Assembly (NCBI GenBank): GCA_028564925.1
Contig: CM053030.1
Location: 372,894,945-372,958,944, forward strand
Reading direction: 5' to 3'
From: Lithobates sylvaticus
Taxonomy: Eukaryota > Chordata > Amphibia > Anura > Ranidae
DNA length: 64,000 nt
Below, in pieces: positions 35,409 to 45,010 of this stretch (position 1 is the first letter of the stretch; each line of letters begins with the position of its first letter). Below the pieces are notes generated by a model that made no database searches, was not told where the DNA came from, and was given only the letters and a program-made list of their open reading frames with translations. The position numbers were made by a program, and so were the translations under genes.

Positions 35409-36693
35409 CTAGTCTGGCCCTGGCAGTGAAAGAAAGGTAATGTCCCTGTCCATGCCTGCTGGAGCATGAGTCAGCAGTAATATGCACCTTACTGCTGACC
35501 GCCCTGTCCAACGAGGCCAAGACATTGCCTTCCACATGCTGGTAGAGAGCTGGAATGGCCTTCCGTGAAAATAAATGGCGTTTGGGAACCTGCCGCTAAG
35601 GTACCGCACATTCCACAAATTCACAAAAGGGGGCAGAGTCTACCAGCTGAAAAGGCAGCAGTTGCAGTGCTAGCAATTTGGCCAAGCTAGCATTCAGACG
35701 CTGAGCATGTGGATGGCTGGGACCGAATTTCTTTTGACACAATGTTGGTATATCGCTAGCAGATTGGTCGCAAATACTTGGGACACCTATTTCTATACCT
35801 TCATTCCTCTCAGTGCAGGTTTTTGAGAGGACTGGATGTATAGTGGGGTTGGAGATCCCAGTTGATGAGGAGCAAGGAGAGGTCCGCCTTGTTCTTTGAT
35901 GTGGGTCTTTTAAGTGCTGTTGCCAACGGACTGCATGGGAGGTCGTCATATGTCTAGTCAAGCATGTGGTGCCCAAGCGACTGCTGTTTTGGCCACGCTT
36001 GATACACTTCAGACATATGTTGCAAACAGCAATGGTGCGATCTGCTGCACACGTGTCAAAAAAGGCCCACACCAAAGAACTTTTCAAAATGTGTGGGGAG
36101 TCAGCAGCGCCCTGCACCTGTTTAGCTCAGCGGTGTGATGCAATAGGGTAGCTTCCCTTAAGCTGCCCCCTGGAGGGCATCCTGCCTCATTGGAGATGTG
36201 ACTCCTTCTCTCTTCTCTCAGGCTCCCAAGTAGAGTCAGTGACCACATCATCCCCTCCCTCAACCTGGGTACCATCATCAGAGTCTTCAAATCGCTGCGC
36301 ATCCTCCTGCAGCATGTACCCAACACTGTGGTTGAATAGTTCAGGGGAGTCCTCCGTGCATGATGGTGGGGCTAGGGAAGGAGTGACTGTTGACATGGAG
36401 CCGATGGAATAGGGCACTTTGGAAGCTACATTGGCAGGCAAACTACTCTGAGCCTGGGTGACAGAGGATGAGGAGGATGAGGAGGGCTTTGTTATCCATT
36501 TCACCAACTCTTCTGCATGTTGTGGCTCAATAACACGGCCAGCTGCAAAAAAAAAGGACAAGCATGCCCCACGGCCACGTACTGACGATGCACCATGTCC
36601 ACGAATAGCACTGTCGACTGTAGACACAGAGCCTGCTTGCCCTCTTTTAGTGGCCTGTGAGCGTCTGCCTCTCCTTGGTGGCCTTCCAGACAT
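35409..36693 (-). pseudogene. hAT transposase, ZBED-like, N-terminal part with BED finger
   Basis: Minus strand. It starts MSGRPPRRGRRSQATKRG (Met near 36693), a basic then Ser-rich leader. The BED-type zinc finger follows at about 35960-36080: VWAFFDTCAADRTIAVCNIC (CxxC) and LTRHMTTSH (HxxxxH), used to bind transposon ends. RLNASLAKLLALQLLPFQLV is next, and the copy ends just after the first catalytic Asp region (HGQGHYLSF in another frame) near 35410. Leader and BED finger are in different frames. It is the same family as the copy at 19140-21290 and overlaps it by about 300 bp. The catalytic and dimerisation domains are missing here. Confidence 0.88.
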
Positions 36694-36737
36694 GCTGTAA
36701 ATTTTGTTTAGCAAAACCCCACTACACCATATTGTGT

Positions 36738-36900
36738 ACTGTGTACACCACCAGAAAAGTAGTAGCAAGTGCACTAGTGGTGCACGGTACTGTGTACACC
36801 AACAGAAGTTTAACAACAACTATGGGTGCACTGTATGTATTGTGTACACCACCAGGAAAGTAGTAGAAACTGCACTAGGGGTGCACGGTACTGTGTACAC
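36738..36900. repeat. Three tandem units of about 50 bp upstream of the hAT start
   Basis: Units starting CTGTGTACACCACCAGAAAAG, CTGTGTACACCAACAGAAG and TTGTGTACACCACCAGGAAAG repeat at about 36738, 36790 and 36840. They lie just upstream (minus sense) of the transposase start, where hAT elements often carry subterminal transposase-binding repeats; that role is inferred. Confidence 0.65.
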
Positions 36901-37228
36901 CAGGGGTGCCCAACCTTTTAAAGAGCGAGGGCCACTTAAGCGACTTGGTAACTGGTTGCGGGCCACAATAAGTGGAGCGGACGGAAGACAGATCTGTGTC
37001 CGCGCTGTATATGCAGAGCGGACATGGACACCACTCTACTCTGTGGGCCCCCCTATCCGATCCAACCAGATGGAAGGAGACTGATCCCCTTCTGTTTTTT
37101 CTTTTTTTTAGTGGATCGGATTGGAGGTAGATGGGTGCAAATGGACACAGGTCTGTTTACATCTGCTGCTTCATAGAGGTGAATAGAGGGTCCGCATGGG
37201 TTGAACCGATCATGTGAAAGGGGCCTAA
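36901..37228. mobile_element. MITE-like repeat (CAGGGGTGCCCAACC left end)
   Basis: The left end CAGGGGTGCCCAACCTTTT is a hAT-type terminus; the right end CATGTGAAAGGGGCCTAAG belongs to the TTTCACAC family. It may be two fragments joined. Adjacent to the next MITE. No coding. Confidence 0.5.
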
Positions 37229-37653
37229 GCCCCCGTACACACGGTCGGAAATTCCCACCACAAAATTCATCTGATTTTTTGTGACAGATTTTGTCCAAAA
37301 CTGGTGTTGCATACACACGGTCAGACAAAGTTGTCGGAAAATCTGATCGTTCCGAACGTGGTGACGTTTGTTACGTATGACGGAACTACGTAGAGGCTAG
37401 TAGCAGATAGCTTTGCTCTTGTAATTTGATCTGAGCATGCGTGGCCCTTTGTCCGTCGGAATTCTCGACACACGATCGAAAAAAGTCAGATCGGATTTTG
37501 TTGTCGGAAATTTGAGATCCTGCTCTCAAATTTTTTCCGTTGGAAATTCCGACAGAAAAAGCCCGCTAGAGCCCACACACGATCAAATTTCCCGACAACA
37601 TAATCTGATCTAACTTTTTCCATCAGAATATCTGACCGTGTGTATGGGGCATA
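37229..37653. mobile_element. MITE, 'TAATGCC-GTACACACG' family, copy 6
   Basis: Begins GCCCCCGTACACACGGTCGG and ends GACCGTGTGTATGGGGCATAA. The core closely resembles copies 1 and 7 (AAAGTTGTCGGAAAATCTGA; GTAGAGGCTAGTAGC). Confidence 0.9.
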
Positions 37654-38270
37654 AGGCTGCTTTTACACTGATGTGCGCCACACTGATGTGCGGGAGTTCC
37701 TAGCACCAAGTGGTCCCGAGATACGGGGCCCCAAAGTCGGTTCGGAAAATGTCATTCTCTGCTGCAGAAAAGTGCTGGACATTTTCTGACCTGAATTTGG
37801 GGCCTCGTATCTCGGGGCAACTTGGGGCTAGGAACCCCAAATGTGGTGTGCAAACCCAGTGGAACCAACACTACAACATATTCAAATATGGAGTTCCTAG
37901 CACCAAGTGGCTCCAAGATACAGGGCCCCAAAGTCGGTCAACTGTGTCCATCTGCAGCAATGTCATTTCGGGACCCTTTGGGTCCAGAGACCCCAAATTT
38001 TGGCTGCAGCTAGGGGGCATTTAGGAATCCTTAATTATCAAGTTTGAAGTTTGGGGGACCTATGGCTGCAAATGGGCACAGTGAGGCATGCAAATGGGCA
38101 CAGTGAGGCTGAAAATGGGCATTGTTGACCCTCTTTTCCACTTACAGTAGCTGCACATTTCTCACCCTAGGCTTATTCTCGAGTCAATAAGTTTTCCTAG
38201 TTGTTTGTGGTAAAATTAGGTGCCTCGGCTTATATTCGGGTCGGCTTATACTCGAGTATATATGGTATTT
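37654..38270. repeat. Composite low-grade repeats, no gene
   Basis: GGAGTTCCTAGCACCAAGTGG occurs at about 37689 and 37891, with GGGGCCCCAAAGTCGGT following each time, so a 200-bp segment is duplicated. At 38090-38115 CAAATGGGCACAGTGAGGC is repeated; this is the reverse of the 22-bp minisatellite motif. At 38165-38265 a palindromic element has TACTCGAGTATA and CTTATTCTCGAG phrases. Confidence 0.55.
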
Positions 38271-38679
38271 CTTCCAAAGTGATGAAGGAACAATGTCATG
38301 AAGCCATGATGAATGCGGACACATTAAATCAATAGCGTCCCCCAGGCCACCCACAGTGCCCCATCTGATAACAAATAGAGATCATGCACCCATCAGCAAG
38401 ACCAACATACACATAAGAACGGCCTGAAGATCAAACCTACCAAGTGTATCCTCAAAACTCACTGCATCTGTCAGAACAAGATCCATGGCCGGCTCTGTGG
38501 CTGGTGCCATCAGTGCCATCAGTGAGTTTGAGGATACGCTATGTGTATATTGTACATGTGCACTGAATTGTTTTTATGAAATGTGGACAACATTCATTGT
38601 CCCCCCATTTCTTTTAAAACTTTAGACTACAATAAAGATGTTTTTATAACAAAATATTTTTTTCTGTGTTCTGGCACCA
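38271..38679. other. No gene recognised
   Basis: Unremarkable sequence up to the TTAA element. Confidence 0.35.
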
Positions 38680-39683
38680 TTAACCACTTCCCGACCGCCT
38701 AACGCCGATATACGTCGGCAAAATGGCACGGGCAGGCAAAATCACGTACCTGTACGTGATCGTGCATGTGCCTGCCTGTGGGTCGCGCGCGCGCCGCCAG
38801 CGGCTCACTCGCGACCCGGTCGGGAGCTCCGTGACCACGGCCGCGGGACCAGCGGACCCGATCGCCGCTGGTATCCCGCGATCGGGTTACGGAGCTGAAG
38901 AACGGGGAGAGGTTTGTGTAAACAAACCTCTCCCCACGCTTCCTACTCTGCCTGTCATTGATCGGCTGTTCCCTGTCATCGGGAAAGCCGATCAATGACG
39001 TCAGACGTACAGCCACGCCCCCCTACTGTAAAAAAAAACACAACACGTCACACTGACTCCTCCCCGCCCCCTAGTGGTTAACTCCTTCACTGCCACTGTC
39101 ATTTACATAGGAATCAGTGCTATTTAAATAGCACTGATTTCTGTATAAATGACAAATGTCCCAAAAATGTGTCAAAAATGTCCGATGTGTCCGCCATAAT
39201 GTCGCAGTCACAATAAAAATCGCTGATCGCCGCCATTACTAGTAAAAAAAAAATATTAATAAAAATGCTATAAAACTATCCCCTATTTTGTAAACGCTAT
39301 AACTTTTGCGCAAACTAATCAATAATCGCTAATTGCGATTTTTTTTTACCAAAAATATGTAGAAGAATACGTATCGGCCTAAACTGAGGAAAAAAAATGT
39401 TTTTTTATATATTTTTTGGGGATATTTATTATAGCAAAAAGTAAAAAATATTGCATTTTTTTCAAAATTGTCGCTCTATTTTTGTTTATACGCAAAAAAT
39501 AAAAACCGCAGGGGCGATCAAATACCACCAAAAGAAAGCTCTATTTGTGGGAAAAAAAAAAAGGACGCCAATTTTGTTTGGGAGCCACGACCGTGCAATT
39601 GTCAGTTAAAGCGACGCAGTGCCGAATCGCAAAAAGGGGCCTGGTCCTTTGGCTGCCAATTGGTCCGGGGCTGAAGTGGTTAA
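38680..39683. mobile_element. TTAA-flanked non-autonomous element, subfamily A, copy 2
   Basis: TTAA at 38680-38683 and 39680-39683, with CCACTTCCCGACC and GGGGCTGAAGTGG ends. It contains CGCCGATATACGTCGGC near the left. A perfect 24-bp palindrome (39114-39137, centre TATTTAAATA) lies within a longer stem (39098-39153). The 3' third matches copy 1. No coding. Confidence 0.85.
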
Positions 39684-39767
39684 AATCCCCTTCTGTTCTA
39701 AAATTCTTTAAAAACAATTGATAGATACAAGATAACTGAAACCCTTTCACTGGATCCTTCTTTCCCA

Positions 39768-41282
39768 TTGATAAAGGGTCCCCCTCTCCCATATGTACAC
39801 CTGTATAGGGATTGCCATGAACATTGATAAGGGGTCACCCCTCCCCCCATATGTACACATGTATAGGGATTGCCATGCACATTGATGAGGGGTCACCCCT
39901 TCCCCATAAGTGCGCATGTATAGGGATTGCCATTGACATTGATGAGGGCCCCCACCATATGTACACATCCATGAAGACTGCCATTGACATTGATGAGGGG
40001 CCACCCACCCCCCATATGTACACATGTATAGGGATTGCCATGGACATTGATGAGGTGTCCCCTCCATATGTACACATGCATAGGGATTGCCATGGACATT
40101 GATGAGGGGCCACCCCCCCATATGTACACATGTATAGGGATGGCCATGGACATTGATGAGGGATCCCCCCATATGTACACATGTATAGGGATGACCATGG
40201 ACATTGATGAGGAGTCACCCCCCCATATGTACACATGTATAGGAATTCCCATGAACATTGATGAGGGGTCGCCCCTCCATATGTACACATGTATAGGGAT
40301 GGCCATGGACATTGATGAGGGGTCACCCCCCCATATGTACACATGTATAGGCATGGCCATGGACATTTATGTGGGGTCGCCCCCCATATGTAAACATGTA
40401 TAGGGATTGCCATGCACATTGATGGAAGGTTGCCCCCATATGTACACATGTATAGGGATGGCCATGGACATTGATGAGGGATCACCCCCTCCCCCATATG
40501 TACACATGTATAGGGATTGCCATGAACATTGATGAGGGTTCACCCTCTCCCCCATATGTACACATGTATAGGGATTGCCATGGACATTGTAGAGGGGTCA
40601 CCCCCCATATGTGCACATTCATGGAGATTGCCATGAACATTGATGAGGGGCCACCCACTCCCCCATATGAACACATGTATAGGGATTGCCATGGACATTG
40701 ATGAGGGGTCTTCCCCATATGTACACATGCATACGAACCCCCCCATATGTACACATGTATAGGGATGGCCAGGGACATTGATAAGGAGTCACCCCCCATA
40801 TGTTCACATTTATAGGAATTGGGAATTGCCATTAACATTGATGAGGGGTCGCCCTCCCCATATGTACACATGTATAGGCATTGCCATGTACATTGATGAG
40901 GGGTCCTCACCATATACACACATGTATAGGGATGGCCATGGACATTGATGATGGGTCACCCCCTATATGTACACATGTATAGGGACTGCCATGGACATTG
41001 ATGAGGGGTCACCCCCCCCCCCCATATGTACACATGTATAGGGATTGCCATGGACATTGATAAAAGGTTACCCCCCATATGTACACATGTATAGGGATGG
41101 CCATGGACATTGATGGGGGATCACCCCCTCCCCCATATGTACACATGTATAGGGATTGCCATGGACATTGATGAAAGGTTACCCCCCATATGTACACATG
41201 TATAGGGATTGCCATGTACATTGATGAGGGTCCCCCCCCATATGTACACATGTATAGGGATTGTCATGGACATTGATGATAC
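39768..41282. repeat. Minisatellite of about 55-bp units, some 27 copies
   Basis: Units read CATATGTACACATGTATAGG then GATTGCCATGGACATTGATG then AGGGGTCACC and a C-run. Unit length varies mainly through the C-run (about 3 to 12 C). CATATGTACACATGTATA is partly palindromic. Many long frames on both strands (for example INVHGNPYTCVHMGG-like) are repeat by-products. Confidence 0.95.
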
Positions 41283-42361
41283 ATAGTTGCCAACATAAAA
41301 AAAAGCAATATAACGCTTCATCACCACCTGTCAAACACCCTCTGAAAACTAATAATCACAGATTGCTCTTCAGAGGGCAAAACAATTAACAAAAAAAATA
41401 AATAAACTTCCTCTGGCCCCATTTCTTTAGCAGGGGGCAGACAGAGGCTTATTTAATGCCTTTAGGGTGCAGGTGGTGTAATCTGCAGTGCTCCATTCCC
41501 CAACAATCAGTCCAATCTCAACAAACAGTCCTGGCCTGTCCCTAATTGGTTGATATAGAAAGGGCCAGAACTTAAATTAAATTATTGGGAACTGAAGTGC
41601 AGAAGATCACTCCGTCTGCACCCCAAAGGCATTAAATCGACCCTTTATGCTCCTGCCCTCCCCTTGCTTAACAAATGGGACTCCAATAGGTTGCTGCAGG
41701 GCTGTGCTGTAAAGCAACTCCCACATACAGCATCTATTCCATCCTTGTTTTTAGCCATTTGCCTGGAATTTTGACTTTGACCACACTCACACTTGGCAAT
41801 TTGGAATGGCTGGCAGAAGTGCTGTGATTCTGCTGTGATTCAAAATCATGGGAAAATGTGGAACCAGCATTTGGATTACATTATTATGTAATAATTATGT
41901 ATTACATTATGGCACCCCAAACATGGCAAGATCTTTTCATGATTGTCACAAGACAGAATCGCATGGAAATCGATCCAACAAATGTAGGGGACTATTTCTT
42001 TACTTTCGGGTGCGGCGGAGTAATCTTCAATATGAATCCACTACAACAATTCGAAAGATTACACTAAAAGAGGCTGGATGTTTAGTTTAATAAGAAACAG
42101 AAGCACTGCAGATTAGTCTACCGCACTCGAAAGTGAAGAATCAGTCCCCTTTAACTAATTTTAGTGGGTCGGCATAACTGCCAGGCAACCAGAATTTTTA
42201 TATGGAGGCCACCATTAGTCATCCCTGTGTCCCTGTCATGTCAGGGTTTATTTATTGTTCCTGGCACTGGAATGTTAAACTTTTCTCTCTATAATTTGAT
42301 GTTGTATAAAAAATATATATAATGTAGGTAAAGGTGCTAAATCGGAATCTTATTTTTTATT
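41283..42361. other. No gene recognised
   Basis: Unremarkable sequence. Two overlapping frames at 41848-42090 have no recognisable domain. Confidence 0.4.
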
Positions 42362-43481
42362 GCAGATGTACGCGGTTTTTACTGCAAACACAGCTCACAA
42401 GGCAGGTCTGCCCCAGTGAGCGAAACAAAATGTGAAAGCTTAATTAAGACTCCACCAGCATGTGACGGTTACATGGAGACTCCACCAGCATGTGACATTC
42501 ACACGGAGACTCCACCAGCAAGTAAAGTTAACATGAGGACTCCACCAGCATGTGACGTTCACATGGAGATTCCACCAGCATGTGATGTTCACATGGAGAC
42601 TCCACCAGCATGTGATATTCACATGGAGACTCCACCAGAATGTGATGTTCATATGGAGACTCCACCAGCATGTGACGTTCACATGGAGACTCCACCAGCA
42701 TGTGATGTTCATATGGAGACTCCACCAGCATGTGACATTTACATTGAGACTTCACCAGCATGTGACGTTCACACGGAGGCTCCACCAGCATGTGACGTTC
42801 ACACAGAGAATCCACCAGAATGTGACATTCACATTGATACTATACCAAAATGCCAGGAGAACATCTCCAGTGAAGATGGGGGCAAGGTTATGAGAAAGGA
42901 TAGGCGGATACTAGTAGTAGGTGATTCAATTATTGGAAGGATACAGAGGGCAATCTGTCATAGAGACCGTTATCTTAACAGTATGTTGTTTACCGGGTGC
43001 TCGGGTTCAGAACATTACAGATTGCATGGACACATTGTTGGATGGGGTTGGAGATGACCCAGCTGTCATGGTATATATCGGTACCAATGACAAAGTTCAA
43101 GAAAGATGGAGCGCCCTACAAAACAATTTCAGGGACTTAGGGGCTTTATTGAAGAAAAGGTCCCCCAAGGCAATATTTTCTGAAATACTGCCTGTACCTC
43201 GAGCCACACCAGAGAGGCAGCAGGAGCTTATGCTGCTTAACAAATGGCTGAAGAACTGGTGCAGGGAGGAGGGGTTTGGGTTCATGGAGAACTGGGCTGA
43301 CTTTTCAGTCAACTACTCGCTCTATAGCAGGGATGGACTGCACTTAAATGGGCACGGTGCCGCTCTGTTGGGAGAGAAGATGACCAAAAAGCTGGAAGAA
43401 ATTCAGATTGACGCTCCACCAGAATGTGACGTTCACATTGAGAACCCACCAGAATGTGATGTTCACATGGAGACTCCATGA
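42362..43481 (+). CDS. SGNH/GDSL-like domain unit 1 with 13-copy ETPPACDVHM repeat (two frames)
   Basis: From about 42444 to 42833 a 30-bp repeat encodes 13 copies of ETPPACDVHM-like decapeptides. A domain with the SGNH-hydrolase blocks follows: ILVVGDS (block I, Ser codon within 42920-42928), LPGARV (block II region), VMVYIGTND (block III, about 43070) and RDGLHLNG (block V, Asp/His, about 43330). It closes with GAALLGEKMTKKLEE. One frame change near 42985 separates block I from the rest, so no single frame covers all. SGNH folds hydrolyse esters; similar domains occur in ORF1 of CR1-type LINEs, which is the likeliest origin. The frame is open some way upstream past a TTTTTTATTGCAG acceptor-like string at 42353-42365. 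A domesticated gene is possible but unproven. Confidence 0.6.
42444..42833 (+). repeat. 30-bp in-frame minisatellite, 13 units
   Basis: GAGACTCCACCAGCATGTGA then CGTTCACATG, repeated in register with the reading frame. The central CG is found as CG, TG, CA or TA in different units. Shorter, more diverged arrays precede units 2 and 3 (about 43410-43640 and 44070-44250). Confidence 0.95.
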
Positions 43482-43496
43482 GCATGTGACGTTCAT

Positions 43497-44177
43497 ATGG
43501 AGACTCCACCAGCATGTGACGTTTACATTGAGACTTCACCAGCATGTGACATTCACATGGAAACTCCACCAGCATGTGGCATTTATACGGAGACTCCACC
43601 AGCATGTGACGTTCAGGTTGATAATCCACAAAAATGCCAGGGGAACGTCTCCAGTGAAGATGGGGGCAAGGTACCAAGAAAGGATAGGCAGATACTAGTA
43701 GTAGGGGATTCAGTTATTGGAAGGATACAGAGGGCAATCTGTCACAAAGACTGTTATCGCCGTACAGTATGTTTTTTACCGGGCGCTCACGTTCGGAACA
43801 TTGCAGATTGCATGGAGAGATTGTTGGATGGAGTTGGAGAGGACCCAGCTGTTATGGTATATATCGGTACCAATGACATCGTTCGAGAAAGATGGAGCAC
43901 CCTACAAAATGATTTCAGGGACTTAGGGGCTATATTTAAGAAAAGGGCCCCCAAGGTAATATTTTCAGAAATACTGCCTGTACCTCAAGCCACACCAGAG
44001 AAGCAGCAGGAGATTATGGTGCTTAACAAATGGCTGAAGAACTGGCGCAGGGAGGAGGGGTTTGGGTTTGTGAAGTTCACATTGAGAACCCACCAGAATG
44101 TGACTCTCACGCTGAGACTCACCCAGAACATGACATTCACGTCAAGACTACACCACAAAGCAACATTCACTTTGTGA
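43497..44177 (+). pseudogene. SGNH/GDSL-like domain unit 2, C-terminus lost
   Basis: ETPPACDVxx-type repeats (about 8 units counting the stretch from 43410) lead into SSEDGGKVPRKDRQ and ILVVGDS (43704-43712), LPGAHV, and VMVYIGTND (about 43860). SEILPVPQATPEKQQE follows. After GFGFV (about 44068) the domain stops and sequence of the next decapeptide array begins in another frame, so the block V Asp/His region is absent. This looks like a deletion between units: GDS to GDS spacing is 784 bp from unit 1 to 2 but 620 bp from unit 2 to 3. Catalytically incomplete. Confidence 0.65.
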
Positions 44178-44797
44178 CTCCACCAGAATGTCACAATCAC
44201 ATTGTGACTCCACCAGACTGTGATGTTCAAGATGAGACAAAATTCCAGAGGAACCTTGGGAACATCGCCTCCAGTGAAGATGGGGGCAGGGTTACACGAA
44301 AGAATAGGAAGACACTGCTGGTAGGGGACTCAATCATTAGGACAGAGAGGGCAATCTGTCACAAAGACTGTTATTACCGAACAGAATGTTGTTTACCGGG
44401 TGCTCGTGTTCGGGACGTTGAGGATCAGATGGACAGATTGTTGGATGGGGATAACCCAGCTGTCATGATACATATTACTAACAAAGTTATAGGAAGATGG
44501 AGCACCCTAAAAAATTATTTCAGGGACTTAGGGGCTATATTAAAGAAAAGGACCTCTAAGGCAGTATTTTCAGAAATACTGCCTGAACCTCAAGCTACAC
44601 CAGAGAGGCAGCAGGTGCTTAGGGATCTTAACAAGTGGCTGAGGAACTGGTGCAGAGAGGAGGGTTATGGCTTCATGGCAAACTGGGCTGACTTTTCAGG
44701 TGGTTACCATCTTTATAGCAGTGACGGATTAAATGAGAGGGGTGCAGCTTTATTGGGAGAGAAGATGGCCAAAATGTTGGAAGAAATTTTAAACTAG
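44030..44797 (+). CDS. SGNH/GDSL-like domain unit 3, block III and V residues lost
   Basis: A continuous 255-codon frame. Six diverged decapeptides (VHIENPPECD, THPEHDIHVK, VTPPECHNHI) precede SSEDGGRVTRKNRK and LLVGDSIIR (44324-44332). LPGARVRDVEDQMDRLL follows. The GTND motif is replaced by VMIHITNKV, lacking the Gly and Asp, and DGLHLN is replaced by DGLNERG, lacking the His. It ends EKMAKMLEEILN, stop at 44795-44797, a normal end for this domain. The open frame despite lost active-site residues suggests a non-catalytic role or neutral drift. Flanked downstream by a 210-bp spacer and the modular frame at 45011. Confidence 0.55.
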   Translation: MAEELAQGGGVWVCEVHIENPPECDSHAETHPEHDIHVKTTPQSNIHFVTPPECHNHIVTPPDCDVQDETKFQRNLGNIASSEDGGRVTRKNRKTLLVGDSIIRTERAICHKDCYYRTECCLPGARVRDVEDQMDRLLDGDNPAVMIHITNKVIGRWSTLKNYFRDLGAILKKRTSKAVFSEILPEPQATPERQQVLRDLNKWLRNWCREEGYGFMANWADFSGGYHLYSSDGLNERGAALLGEKMAKMLEEILN

Positions 44798-45010
44798 GCG
44801 ATGAAGAGGAGGGATCAGAGGATGATTTGCTAGTGAATATGCGGGAGAGGATCTTCAAGTCAAGCATCACCGGAGTCTACTACATCATCACTCTCTTGAA
44901 AGATTCTCATCAGCACCTGTCTTCAAGAGAGCAATACCATTAGCTTTCTTCACCAACAGCAGTGCCACTGTACCTTTTCTGCATAGTCCAAGTTTTGTGT
45001 GTGGGGATAG

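Noticed and set aside
37710-38024. 104-codon frame with repeated PSTKWLQDTG-like peptides
   Set aside because: Arises from a 200-bp local duplication without coding features.
39768-41282. CRISPR-like regular spacing
   Set aside because: No unique spacers; adjacent units are near-identical throughout, and the context is vertebrate repeat DNA.
39747-41327. Long frames with HVYIWG / NPYTCVHMGG peptides
   Set aside because: By-products of the 55-bp minisatellite; they shift frame at each change of C-run length.
41848-42090. Two overlapping 70-80 codon frames
   Set aside because: No recognisable domain, no conserved partner in the window; overlap in two phases suggests chance.
42353-42365. Splice-acceptor-like TTTTTTATTGCAG before the SGNH array
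   Set aside because: No upstream exon with a matching donor could be recognised, and the frame is open past it, so it is noted only as a possibility.
42440-42893. Overlapping frames in the other phases and on the minus strand of the 30-bp repeat
   Set aside because: Shadows of the repeat; the ETPPACDVHM frame is the one that continues into a recognisable domain.
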